From contig NZ_JXKD01000006.1 of assembly GCF_001885765.1 (NCBI RefSeq), forward strand, positions 81,337 through 145,336: a DNA stretch of 64,000 nucleotides, written 5' to 3'. The position numbers and the translations under genes are program-made. Of this stretch, positions 16,965 through 25,540 are shown in pieces (position 1 is the stretch's first letter; every line of letters begins with the position of its first letter). The notes under the pieces were generated by a model. That model saw nothing but the letters and a program-made list of their open reading frames with translations. It ran no database searches and was not told the origin of the DNA. This DNA is from Enterococcus aquimarinus. Its GTDB lineage: Bacteria > Bacillota > Bacilli > Lactobacillales > Enterococcaceae.

Positions 16965-17837
16965 TTATTTTATTTGAGCATCTTTTAGAGCTTCAATCAC
17001 TTTATCAGAATCCGATACATTCCCGAATACCCCGCCTTGCATTTTAACAGACTTGATTGCCGCTAAATGATTACCGTAGTCGGTAGCTCCAACGCTATCT
17101 TTCAGCATCATACACCAATAACCGAAGTCATTAGCTTCTCGCATAATAGTGTGAACACATACATCTGTGGTTATACCTGCAATTATCAAATGTGTGATTC
17201 CTAGATTTTTTAACACCATATGAATATTACTAGATCCAAAGGCACCTTTTCCTGCTTTATCCACGACAAAATCGCCTGGCTCTGGATATAACTCATCGAT
17301 AATGTCCCAGTTTTCCTCGCCTCTCACTAGTAAGCGACCTAATCCACCCTCTGGTTCTTCTCCAATACCAACACCATTTCCAATAATTTTAGATCGCAAT
17401 ACTTTATTATAAGGAGCATCGGACAAGTCAGGTTCATGACCTTCACGCGTGTAAATAACCGTGATATCTGTCTCACGAACTGCATCTAACATTTTTTTAA
17501 TAGGCTTAATAGGAGCTGCAGTCAATGAAAGATTATAGCCCATCACATTAACATAACCTTGCTCTCCACAAAAATCTGTTTGCATATCAATAATGAGAAA
17601 GGCTGTTCGACCTGAATCAAATTCCAAATAAGCTGTATCACCAAAACTTGGACTATCTTCCACTTCTACTTTGAATAACTTCCCTTTGGGTTCTCCGTAC
17701 AACCATGAAGGATAATTGAACGTTTTTGTTTCTTGAAACACTTCATAATCTTGCTGGATTCTATTTAAATAGTTTTCTCTATTTTTTGTTAAGTATGATT
17801 CATAGCTACGATTCTTTTTTTCAGTATTTTTTTCCAT
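16965..17837 (-). CDS. biuH: biuret hydrolase-like cysteine hydrolase (isochorismatase superfamily)
   Basis: A 290-residue hydrolase with the superfamily triad Asp84 (LIIDMQTDF), Lys194 (FVVDKAGKGAF) and Cys227 (GITTDVCVH). Spacing was compared with Rhizobium leguminosarum BiuH, whose numbers I recall: Asp36, Lys142, Cys175, tunnel residues Gln215 and Val218, loop residues Phe41, Tyr47, Met51. Here Phe89, Tyr95 and Met99 lie at the same distances from the Asp, and Gln267 and Val270 at the same distances from the Cys. That supports biuret (or triuret) hydrolysis to allophanate and ammonia rather than nicotinamide or isochorismate activity. A 48-residue N-terminal extension is unusual. Last gene of the operon. 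Confidence 0.82.
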   Translation of the reverse strand: MEKNTEKKNRSYESYLTKNRENYLNRIQQDYEVFQETKTFNYPSWLYGEPKGKLFKVEVEDSPSFGDTAYLEFDSGRTAFLIIDMQTDFCGEQGYVNVMGYNLSLTAAPIKPIKKMLDAVRETDITVIYTREGHEPDLSDAPYNKVLRSKIIGNGVGIGEEPEGGLGRLLVRGEENWDIIDELYPEPGDFVVDKAGKGAFGSSNIHMVLKNLGITHLIIAGITTDVCVHTIMREANDFGYWCMMLKDSVGATDYGNHLAAIKSVKMQGGVFGNVSDSDKVIEALKDAQIK

Positions 17838-17849
17838 ATTATATTCCTC

Positions 17850-19169
17850 CTATAAAGAATCTTTCTTCGCTTCTGTGCGGAATAATATTTGTTCTAAAAT
17901 AATGACTAGTAGAATTACTAAGATAACCGGATTGTTTAGTAAAGTAGCGATTAAACGTGGGAATTCTTCAAAGAATTCATTAGGCAACGTTAGCGTACCT
18001 AATGAGAAAAAAATTGCAAATCCAACAATAAAAATTTCCCGTGCCTCAAAGGTTGGGCCTTCTTTTACCGAATTGATTCCAATCCCAATCAATGTAGATG
18101 CCACTCCTAGTAAAACTGCGCCTGCAACTTCTTCGGGCATCGCAGCCATAAAGCCACCGACTTTTCCGAAAAAGCTTAAAATAATAAACACCATACTTGC
18201 AATCACTAATAAAAATTTAGAAGCTATTTTTGTTAGTAGTAAAAAACCCATATTTTCACCCAACGCTACATAACTAGGTACTCCCATTATTCCTGTCAAT
18301 ACTCCATCTATTAACCCAAAAACTACTAAGGAACGTTTCTCATCTTTATTCGAAAGAGAGGTACCTAGAAGACCAGTAAAACCACGCATATTTCCATATA
18401 GATTAATTGCACTAAATAAATTGATAATTACCATCACGAAAATTAAATCTATGGGCGGGAATGTTAATCCATATGGAAAAATCTGTGGTACTGAAAATAC
18501 CGGCATACTGTCTACTAAATTCCAGTTGAATTCACCGCCTACTATAAAAGCGAAATAACCTAATAGGATTGTGATCATTACAGGGATTGTACTCAACAGT
18601 CCTTTCCCTTTTATAGACAACCATCCGCATAGCAGTGCTAAAAAAAGTCCCACGTAATATGGCCAAGAAGCGCCATCGGATGCTATCATATTCATACCCG
18701 TAACACTCGTTGTTAATCCGATCATTAAAAGCATTGCACCCTGAACTAAAGGTGTCCAAACAGTACTAATTTTACTGATTATCCCAAATGCACCTAATAT
18801 CGCTACAATTAGTCCCGCAATAATATACGCATTAAAAGAATGCAACGCATACTCCTTACCACCAGCTGAAAAAGCAGACACAATTGCAAGCGATGGAATA
18901 ACACTTGGCCCTGAAACCATAGATAGTTTGTGACCAGATAAAACTTGTACAAGCGTGGATACTCCAATCATCAGTACCACACGTGCCATGTAAGCAGAAA
19001 GCTCATTCTCACTAAAATCGATATTTACTCCTACAATGGCATATCCCCACACTACTGGATAAAACATAATAAATACCCATTGTAAGGAGTACAAAATAAT
19101 ATCAATTATTGATTGAGGACGTTCTTCTGGTCCGTAGAGTAAGTCTATGCCGCTTTGATTATCTTTCAT
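17850..19169 (-). CDS. NCS2-type nucleobase permease
   Basis: A 439-residue membrane protein with about twelve to fourteen hydrophobic segments, of the xanthine/uracil (nucleobase:cation symporter-2) family. Family-like stretches are SGHKLSMVSGPSVIPSLAIVSAF in the first half and GLIDGVLTGIMGVPSYVALGENMGFLLLTKIAS in the substrate region, with an unusual ALGEN in place of the common NxGxxxxT run. It lies 12 bases upstream of the biuret hydrolase gene and 46 bases after the second carbamate kinase. Cyanuric acid and barbiturate are pyrimidine-like ring ligands, so uptake of the ring compound is the natural inference. Confidence 0.85.
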   Translation of the reverse strand: MKDNQSGIDLLYGPEERPQSIIDIILYSLQWVFIMFYPVVWGYAIVGVNIDFSENELSAYMARVVLMIGVSTLVQVLSGHKLSMVSGPSVIPSLAIVSAFSAGGKEYALHSFNAYIIAGLIVAILGAFGIISKISTVWTPLVQGAMLLMIGLTTSVTGMNMIASDGASWPYYVGLFLALLCGWLSIKGKGLLSTIPVMITILLGYFAFIVGGEFNWNLVDSMPVFSVPQIFPYGLTFPPIDLIFVMVIINLFSAINLYGNMRGFTGLLGTSLSNKDEKRSLVVFGLIDGVLTGIMGVPSYVALGENMGFLLLTKIASKFLLVIASMVFIILSFFGKVGGFMAAMPEEVAGAVLLGVASTLIGIGINSVKEGPTFEAREIFIVGFAIFFSLGTLTLPNEFFEEFPRLIATLLNNPVILVILLVIILEQILFRTEAKKDSL

Positions 19170-19215
19170 TTAAATCTACTCCTTTTCAAAAAAGAGTTTA
19201 TCATTTTACATAACA

Positions 19216-20142
19216 TTACACAGATGCATCATAAATAATGGTTCCTTCTTTTCCCAATATAGCTTCTCGAGACTTTTCCAATGACGTAATAATTGCTTTG
19301 CGTCCGGTTTTACCTTTAACAAATTGAATAGAGGCTTGTATCTTAGGCAACATACTTCCTTCTTTAAATTGACCTTGATTCATCCAGTCTTCTGCCTCTT
19401 GAATAGACATCGTACTCAAATTTGTTTGTTTCGAGGTCCCATAGTAAAGGGCAACTTTTGAAATACGTGTCAAGATAAACAAGTAGTCTGCATCGACCGC
19501 ATCAGCTAATAAGCAACTAGCAGCGTCTTTATCAATGATAGCGTCAGCTGAAACGTAATAGCCCTTATCTTTAAAAACAGGGATCCCCCCACCTCCGCCT
19601 GCTATAACAACGGACCCATTCTCTAGTAAGGAACGGATAAGTTCTTTTTCAACTAAGTACAGAGGCTTGGGGGAAGCAACAACCATTTCATTTATCAGGT
19701 TTTCTTGTTCATTAAGAATAGTATTCTCTTTTTGAACGTCATTTTGTTCATAAGTACCGATTGTTTTTGTTTTAGTTAAGAAGGCTGGATCCTCGCGATC
19801 CACGACTACTTGATTTAAGACGGTAAGGACGTGTTTGTCGATATTTCGTCGTTGTAATTCCTTTGCTAAACAACTTTGAAGATGATACCCAATCCCACCT
19901 TGAATCAAGGCAATACAATCAGCTAACAATACTTCTTCATTCCAGTTATTTAACTTTGCATAGGCAGTAAGGGCATCGTATATAGCTTTAATCTGTGGAC
20001 CGCCGCCATGAGCCAGAACAACGTCATGACCTAGCTCTATCAAATCAACTACGGGAATAATAGCTTTCCTTGCTTTAATGACTTGCTCATTAGGAGTAGT
20101 ACCCAAAACGTTTCCTCCTAAAGCCACGACTATTCGGCTCAT
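19216..20142 (-). CDS. carbamate kinase (copy 2, cyanurate operon)
   Basis: A 308-residue carbamate kinase homologue. ALGGNVLG, GGGGGIPV, AIIDKDAASCLLADAV, FILTRISKVALYYG and FKEGSMLPKIQASI are present. It deviates at the second nucleotide/phosphate loop: copy 1 and most family members read HGNGPQVG, whereas this copy reads HGGGPQIK at 45-52, losing the conserved Asn. The kinase is therefore real but may have altered substrate handling. It sits between the ring-opening hydrolase and the NCS2 permease, giving the two operons one carbamate kinase each. Expected role: ATP from carbamoyl phosphate. Confidence 0.87.
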   Translation of the reverse strand: MSRIVVALGGNVLGTTPNEQVIKARKAIIPVVDLIELGHDVVLAHGGGPQIKAIYDALTAYAKLNNWNEEVLLADCIALIQGGIGYHLQSCLAKELQRRNIDKHVLTVLNQVVVDREDPAFLTKTKTIGTYEQNDVQKENTILNEQENLINEMVVASPKPLYLVEKELIRSLLENGSVVIAGGGGGIPVFKDKGYYVSADAIIDKDAASCLLADAVDADYLFILTRISKVALYYGTSKQTNLSTMSIQEAEDWMNQGQFKEGSMLPKIQASIQFVKGKTGRKAIITSLEKSREAILGKEGTIIYDASV

Positions 20143-20220
20143 CAGAATCCTCCCCTTCTTTTGTGATGTCTCTTCAATCAGCGACTAGCTCTCACTTTCA
20201 ATTTAACGACCTCTTTTTTA

Positions 20221-21324
20221 TTAGACTTTTGCAATAACGGCTACTGGGCCTCCACCATCTGGTCCTTGGTGTTCTGCTCCGCCTGATACGTAAACCATTG
20301 GATCTCTTGTTAAGGTAGAAATTGCAGCATTAACCACTGCACGAGCGTGACGTGTATGGTTGATATCAGAGTCATCTAACATAATTGTACGTCTTCCACG
20401 ACACGTTCCTGTTGTAGCAGCTTCCGCTTTAGCTAAAACGTTGACTACTTTGCTGACCTCTTCTTTTGAAGGATACTCATCAAATTGAAGTCCTGCTCCC
20501 TTCATTGCATCTTTAACAGAATCGATATCGATTGCATCTTTCATGACTGAATGTCCAATCACTAAATCGCTTGCTGATTCCGTTGAGTTTCCAATCAAAA
20601 TAATTTCATCGTGCATGATTTCTACACCCGCTGATGTAGAAGCAACTGTTGAATACAGATTCCAATCTGTACAAATCGCTTCATTTGTAACATCTGCTTC
20701 AGAAACTTCTCCTAATGCAATCGCTACACCTAAAGCAGAAGCTCCACGAGAGAATCCCATTGATTTGTAAGTATCATGAACGGCTACGTCTTTTCCTCTA
20801 TGCGCAGCTTCTTCAATTCGATCTGCCGTCAATAATGGACATTTGATTTGAACAAAATGCACGTCTTCTGGTTTTTCAATTTTCGCATCTTTCATTGCTT
20901 GACGAACAGCTTCTGCTACTTCAAGCACTTGTTCCATGCGACCAATCTCTTCAGGTTTGAATGGATGAGTAAAAGCGATACCTGCAGCTAAACGTTTTTC
21001 TGAAGCTTTAGGAGCCTCAACTTCTTTGCGAATAAATACAGTTAAGTGCGGAGACATTACCCCCTCTGTACCACCAGACATGATAAAGGCAATTTTTTTG
21101 TGAACTTCATCTAAATCAATTTGTAATTCATTTGCTAGATAATAGGCTAAAGATTGAGTAGCAAATCCCCGTGTAAAGTCATTTACACAACCATTTCCTT
21201 CTGTTTTACCAAGGACCGCGATAATTTCTTCAGGAATAATGGTTTGATTGTCTATTAACGCTTTCAATCCAGAGATGTCATCAGGTGAACCCGTTGCTAT
21301 ACGAAATACTTCTACTTTTTGCAT
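20221..21324 (-). CDS. atzD: cyanuric acid amidohydrolase / barbiturase family ring-opening hydrolase
   Basis: A 367-residue protein of the AtzD/TrzD/barbiturase family, a rare fold of three similar domains each supplying a Lys-Ser pair. Pairs can be placed as Lys40 (VLGKTEGNG) with Ser83 (IMSGGTEGV), Lys161 (VQIKCPLLT) with Ser231 (VASTSAGVE), and Lys299 (VLAKAEA) with Ser347 ([15 protein letters not shown]). Cyanuric acid hydrolase yields carboxybiuret, which loses CO2 to biuret; barbiturase yields ureidomalonate. The biuret-hydrolase-like gene in the same operon favours cyanurate. The ATG at 21324 follows AGGAGG; the longer frame from 21360 lacks a site. Confidence 0.9.
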   Translation of the reverse strand: MQKVEVFRIATGSPDDISGLKALIDNQTIIPEEIIAVLGKTEGNGCVNDFTRGFATQSLAYYLANELQIDLDEVHKKIAFIMSGGTEGVMSPHLTVFIRKEVEAPKASEKRLAAGIAFTHPFKPEEIGRMEQVLEVAEAVRQAMKDAKIEKPEDVHFVQIKCPLLTADRIEEAAHRGKDVAVHDTYKSMGFSRGASALGVAIALGEVSEADVTNEAICTDWNLYSTVASTSAGVEIMHDEIILIGNSTESASDLVIGHSVMKDAIDIDSVKDAMKGAGLQFDEYPSKEEVSKVVNVLAKAEAATTGTCRGRRTIMLDDSDINHTRHARAVVNAAISTLTRDPMVYVSGGAEHQGPDGGGPVAVIAKV

Positions 21325-21352
21325 GTTATTTCCTCCTAATAATTTTGTTTTT

Positions 21353-22597
21353 TTATACAAAGAAACCTACAACACATAATAACGCTAATGCACCCAGTAT
21401 ATATGGAATATTTATTTTTATAATATCTTCCATATCCACTTGGAATGACGAAGATAACGATGCGACATTAATCTGAGCCGGACTAATTTGAGTTCCTAGG
21501 CCTACCGCAATCGCCGCTAATCCTAACTGCATAACACTTAAATTTGATGCCACCAATAATGGCATAATCAAGGCAGAAACTCCTACGCTGTAACCTCCAG
21601 CCGGAATTGCTACTAAGAATGTAATTAAAATAGCGACTGGTACAACTACAAATGACGGTGCTAATTCAATGAATCCAGCAATATATGCAAATGTGCCAAT
21701 CTCTGCTAAGATATTAATGAATCCTAAAAATATTCCAATAGAAAACAGCTTGGTCAGGATAAATGCTGAATTATCTACTAAGTCCTTAGCAATATCATCT
21801 ATTTTTATTCTTGCTATCAATGCTGTTAAGAACAATGTGCTGATCATATTAAAGATAGGTGAAAATACATTGTATCCATTAAATAAACCATTCAATTGCT
21901 TTCCAGCCACTACTACAATCAAGAAATAAATCGGTGGAATTGAGAGCACCAGTAATCTCTTCATAGAAAGTTCTTCTTTTACAATTTCTTCTTTTCCAGC
22001 TAACAGACTTCCGCTACGATAAACTCCGATAATAGCTATTAACATTGCCAAAATCCAAATAATAATCGTTGGAACGAGCATCGCGCTACTATAGTCCGCA
22101 ATAGGTATCCCAGAAATCTCAGATATTGCAGCCGCATCGGCTCCAGATGGAGATGTCATGAAAGATGCAGCAGTGCCTAATGACATACCCGCAATAACTG
22201 CAGGATGGGCACCTAAAATTGCAAATGCTAATGGACCTGTTACCATGGTATTACCTGCTCCCAAACCAGCAGCATAGGTTGCTAGGGATTGAATCAAAAC
22301 AATTAAAGCAGCAATAATATATTCTTTATCTCCCACAATTTTCCGACTCAATCTCATTAAAGCTTCAAATCCACCAGCTTTTGCAACAACAAGTGCTGTA
22401 GTAGAATAAATAGCAGGCGTTATAATACTTACCATCCCAGGTATAGCAGCAGATACGATTGAAGTAGCAGCTTCTAAACCAACTCCACCAATAATCATCG
22501 CTACAACTCCACCAGCTAAACCAGCTATCAACATGTGGTGTTTCTTTACCATCACAACTAATATAACAAGCAATGGAATCAACACGAGTACTTCCAT
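21353..22597 (-). CDS. permease of the ion transporter superfamily (GntP/CitMHS-like)
   Basis: A 414-residue membrane protein with about eleven hydrophobic segments. It opens [30 protein letters not shown] and has re-entrant-looking Gly/Ala/Ser-rich stretches ([58 protein letters not shown]) like anion transporters of the GntP, CitM and DctM clans. I cannot assign the exact family. It is the first gene of the cyanurate operon, behind a recognisable promoter with a cre-like site, and only 28 bases before the hydrolase start. It may import cyanurate, biuret or a related anion, giving the operon two different carriers. Confidence 0.7.
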   Translation of the reverse strand: MEVLVLIPLLVILVVMVKKHHMLIAGLAGGVVAMIIGGVGLEAATSIVSAAIPGMVSIITPAIYSTTALVVAKAGGFEALMRLSRKIVGDKEYIIAALIVLIQSLATYAAGLGAGNTMVTGPLAFAILGAHPAVIAGMSLGTAASFMTSPSGADAAAISEISGIPIADYSSAMLVPTIIIWILAMLIAIIGVYRSGSLLAGKEEIVKEELSMKRLLVLSIPPIYFLIVVVAGKQLNGLFNGYNVFSPIFNMISTLFLTALIARIKIDDIAKDLVDNSAFILTKLFSIGIFLGFINILAEIGTFAYIAGFIELAPSFVVVPVAILITFLVAIPAGGYSVGVSALIMPLLVASNLSVMQLGLAAIAVGLGTQISPAQINVASLSSSFQVDMEDIIKINIPYILGALALLCVVGFFV

Positions 22598-22710
22598 AAT
22601 TTTCTTTCCTCCTTTAATTAGGTTAATGGTGTGTAGCTATTTCCTCTTCGATTCCTAAATAACAAGGTATTTCTAGAAACTGCAGCTTTTTCATCCCCTT
22701 ATTAATCCCT

Positions 22711-22739
22711 ATTCTAATTTCTTCTGTAAGCACTTACAA
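22711..22739 (-). promoter_or_regulatory. sigma-A promoter with overlapping cre-like operator
   Basis: On the minus strand TTGTAA (22739-22734) and TAGAAT (22716-22711) are separated by exactly 17 bases, about 115 bases before the permease start. The perfect 14-bp palindrome TGTAAGTGCTTACA at 22725-22738 overlaps the -35 box and differs by one base from the CcpA consensus TGTAAGCGCTTACA. Glucose repression by occlusion is inferred. Confidence 0.6.
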
Positions 22740-23068
22740 TGTCGAAAACAGACAAAGGTGAAGACTGAATTTTATCAAAAAATCACTATTGTATCTTTTA
22801 CTAAAATAGTTGATTGTTTATCAAATAGCATCCATAACCTTAAAATGACTCAAATAACGTGTTAAAAGTTGATAAAAACTACTCATTTTCACTGATAACG
22901 AAATAGCGATATATCATCGATGCGTTCCTCTTCAATAAACTAATCAATAGATAAATACCGTTTAAGAAAAATAAATAACCATTTTTGAGCTCTTTAAAAT
23001 AGACGAGTTATTCCAAAACAGCTGATAATCGTACTTTAAGCAATGGTGTTTCTACTTATCTCAAGATA
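22740..23068. other. intergenic region without recognised gene
   Basis: A very A/T-rich stretch upstream of the cyanurate operon promoter. It holds no reading frame with a ribosome site and no RNA gene that I can recognise. Confidence 0.5.
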
Positions 23069-23107
23069 AAAAAGTGCCGACAGGAAATTTCCTATCGACA
23101 CTTTTTT
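23069..23107. terminator. terminator downstream of the DUF1295 gene
   Basis: The stem AAGTGCCGACAGGAAA pairs with TTTCCTATCGACACTT through two non-Watson-Crick positions and is flanked by A and T runs. It is about 95 bases beyond the DUF1295 stop. Confidence 0.75.
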
Positions 23108-23200
23108 GTACAAATATAGAAATTAAAATTATGTGAGGGATAAATGACTTATCCCCCACACACATTTTCATCAACATTATCAAAAAACATACAATACTGT

Positions 23201-24076
23201 TTATTTTTTAGCCCAAGGGAAAAGCATTGGAACTCTCTTCGTATATTCTTCCCATGAAGCATATTTTTCCATGTTTTTCTCGAGTAGTGGTGTAGAGACT
23301 TTTATTAACACCGTCGTCATTAACACAGGCGATATAATTAACAGTAGATAATAAAACGGGTTAACAGAATTCGTGAAAATCAACGTAATACCACTTGCGT
23401 ATAATCCAATCCAAATTAAGATTTCGCCAAAATAATTAGGATGACGTGTAATCGACCACAAGCCTGTTTGTAACAGCGTACGCGATCCTTTCGCGATATG
23501 TCGTCTTAATTGTTCGTCACCAACGACTTCAAAAAACAAGCCGACAAACGCGATCAATAAGGCGAGATAAACCAAATACTGATGATCTGACCCAATACTA
23601 AATTGGTTGTATTTGATGACCGTATAACTAGCTGACCCAACGACAAAGTTAATAATTCCTTGCACCATGAACACTCGGAAAAAAGCAATGATGACGACTT
23701 TATCGCCCCACTCTTCTCGCCACTGTGCATATCTGAAATCTTCAGGTTTTCCATAGTTTCGTCTCAATAAACGGGCGGAGAGTCTCACACCCCAGACAGT
23801 AATAAAACCAACAATGACATACGATAAAATCGTCGGGTTTTCAGTGACAAATAACGTCAGCCAACTTCCAACAACGAACCCCATCCCCCAACCAATATCA
23901 ACAATTGAATTGTTTTTAATAGCGGTTGCAATAAGGAAGATTATCGTAAAATAGGCATAGGTGAACATTAATGGAACCACCAATCCATCAAAACCGGTCT
24001 TCGTAAAACCTTGTGTTGCGATTGCGAATGTTGCCAAAAATAACAACGTATAAATGACTACTCTTTTTTTATCCAC
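23201..24076 (-). CDS. DUF1295 family membrane protein (steroid 5-alpha-reductase-like fold)
   Basis: A 291-residue polytopic protein. The C-terminal motif LLQTGLWSITRHPNYFGEILIWIGLY is the DUF1295 / isoprenylcysteine methyltransferase-like signature, and SIVDIGWGMGFVVGSW and LLRRNYGKPEDFRYAQWREEWG are typical upstream segments. The enzyme reaction of bacterial members is not established. The start is GTG at 24076, preceded by GGAGG; the bases around it (24069-24077) also form a perfect DnaA box, probably by chance. It is monocistronic and has no functional link to either neighbour cluster. Confidence 0.8.
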   Translation of the reverse strand: MDKKRVVIYTLLFLATFAIATQGFTKTGFDGLVVPLMFTYAYFTIIFLIATAIKNNSIVDIGWGMGFVVGSWLTLFVTENPTILSYVIVGFITVWGVRLSARLLRRNYGKPEDFRYAQWREEWGDKVVIIAFFRVFMVQGIINFVVGSASYTVIKYNQFSIGSDHQYLVYLALLIAFVGLFFEVVGDEQLRRHIAKGSRTLLQTGLWSITRHPNYFGEILIWIGLYASGITLIFTNSVNPFYYLLLIISPVLMTTVLIKVSTPLLEKNMEKYASWEEYTKRVPMLFPWAKK

Positions 24077-24525
24077 AAAGTGCCTCCTCTAAATTTTTAT
24101 TTATTGTATCATACTACCCATAAAAAGACAGAGATAAGCGCTTAATTTTGGCGATAACATACTTAGGATTGGATGCATAACAGCCATTGATGTGGATCTT
24201 ATTTTTTCTATCTAACTATTCATTCTAGTACCATCTAACAAGCGCTACTCTTCACGTTATTTTTAAAATAAATAACTCTAACACACTTATCGGCTATCTT
24301 CACCAATATTACCGTCTGTTAGAGTCGCTCACTATCTTTTTATTTACTCCTCTCTACACGCTATACTGCGATTTGGACTGCGGAAGCCCATGGAGAGGTA
24401 TATTTATGTTGGAATCATTTTTTTCGACAAAAAGTTAATAAGGCTCCCTATTTGAACCATTCTCAATTACTTGAGGTTCATAAATCGGCATAGACACGAC
24501 ACTTCTTAAAACAAGGTCCTTACTC
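24077..24525. other. intergenic region without recognised gene
   Basis: About 450 bases between kdgK and the DUF1295 gene. No convincing terminator for kdgK, no RNA gene and no reading frame longer than about ten codons with a ribosome site was found. A short ATG frame at about 24406 behind GGAGAGG encodes only ten residues. Confidence 0.5.
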
Positions 24526-25539
24526 CTATCGATTAATTTTACTGGAATCAGATTGAACAAATAATTCCACTTCTTTTTCAGTTAAAGATAACGCATCACC
24601 TGCAACTGTATGTTTTAAAACTGTATTTCCTGTCGCAAAATCAATGATCTCTTGCGCGTCTTTTCCTTCTAATAGTCCGTGCAACACCCCTGCTGAGAAG
24701 GCATCGCCTCCGCCAATTCGATCGACGATATAAGGAATATGGTATTTCTTTGACGTGTAGTATGTTTCGTTAAGCCATAACGTTCCTGTGAGATAATTTT
24801 CATCACTTGAAACGACCTCGCGACGTGTCGAATAAAAAACTTCAATATTCGGATATTTTTCTTGCATTTTTTGGTAGTAGTAAGCGAGTGCTTCTTCTTC
24901 AGATAGCTCTCTATTTGCAGCCTCAATCCCCAAAATATTCACGGCGTCAAGCGCTCCCATTGAACAATAATCAACATCCGGTAAAATTTGTGCAAAGACT
25001 TTGGCAGCTTCTGGTAACCCCCATAATTTGCCACGATAATTACTATCAAAAGAGACTAAAACGCCACGCTTTTTTGCTTCCTTGACAAAATCAATCGTCA
25101 ACTGTGCTAAAAACGGTGATAGAGCCGGTGTGATACCCGAAACATGAAACAAAGAAACATCCTCAAAAAGACGATTATAGTCCCATTCATTGGTTTCTAG
25201 AAGTGAAAAAGTGGAAGACTTTCGATCATACACGACCGATGTCGCTCGCGGACCAGCACCGATTTCGACAAAGTAACTGCCCATTCGTCCTTCACCAAAA
25301 TGAACCTGATTGGTGTTCACTCCGTAACGCTTCAATTGATAAAGTGAACCTTGACCAAAGGAATTGTCAGGAATTTTTGACACTAAGGTGACGTCATGAC
25401 CAAAACCAGATAAACCAATTGCTACGTTCGCTTCACTTCCACCATAGTGTAAATTTAGCGCTGCAGCATGACTTAATTGTTCCCCTTTAATCGTTGAATA
25501 TCTTAATAATAGTTCTCCTAAGGTTAACACTTTACTCAA
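24526..25539 (-). CDS. kdgK: 2-dehydro-3-deoxygluconokinase
   Basis: A PfkB-family sugar kinase of 337 residues that phosphorylates 2-keto-3-deoxygluconate (KDG) to KDPG. Motifs are HYGGSEANVAIGLSGFGHDV near the N-terminus and the anion-hole/catalytic DRIGGGDAFSAGVLHGLL near residue 290. An ATG further upstream exists, but it lies inside the aldolase gene; the TTG at 25539 is preceded by GAGGTG with 6-base spacing and gives the normal family N-terminus (SKVLTLGELLLRYST). This start leaves one base between the aldolase stop and the kinase start. It completes the convergent end of the galacturonate and unsaturated-uronate routes. Confidence 0.92.
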   Translation of the reverse strand: MSKVLTLGELLLRYSTIKGEQLSHAAALNLHYGGSEANVAIGLSGFGHDVTLVSKIPDNSFGQGSLYQLKRYGVNTNQVHFGEGRMGSYFVEIGAGPRATSVVYDRKSSTFSLLETNEWDYNRLFEDVSLFHVSGITPALSPFLAQLTIDFVKEAKKRGVLVSFDSNYRGKLWGLPEAAKVFAQILPDVDYCSMGALDAVNILGIEAANRELSEEEALAYYYQKMQEKYPNIEVFYSTRREVVSSDENYLTGTLWLNETYYTSKKYHIPYIVDRIGGGDAFSAGVLHGLLEGKDAQEIIDFATGNTVLKHTVAGDALSLTEKEVELFVQSDSSKINR

Positions 25540-25540
25540 T

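Noticed and set aside
10002..20142. Carbamate kinases as part of an arginine deiminase pathway
   Set aside because: No arginine deiminase, ornithine carbamoyltransferase or arginine/ornithine antiporter is present; the neighbours are FdrA-type and AtzD-type genes.
24267..24325. CTCTAACA and TGTTAGAG inverted repeat in the kdgK downstream region
   Set aside because: The arms are short and about 40 bases apart with no adjacent gene start; likely chance in A/T-rich DNA.
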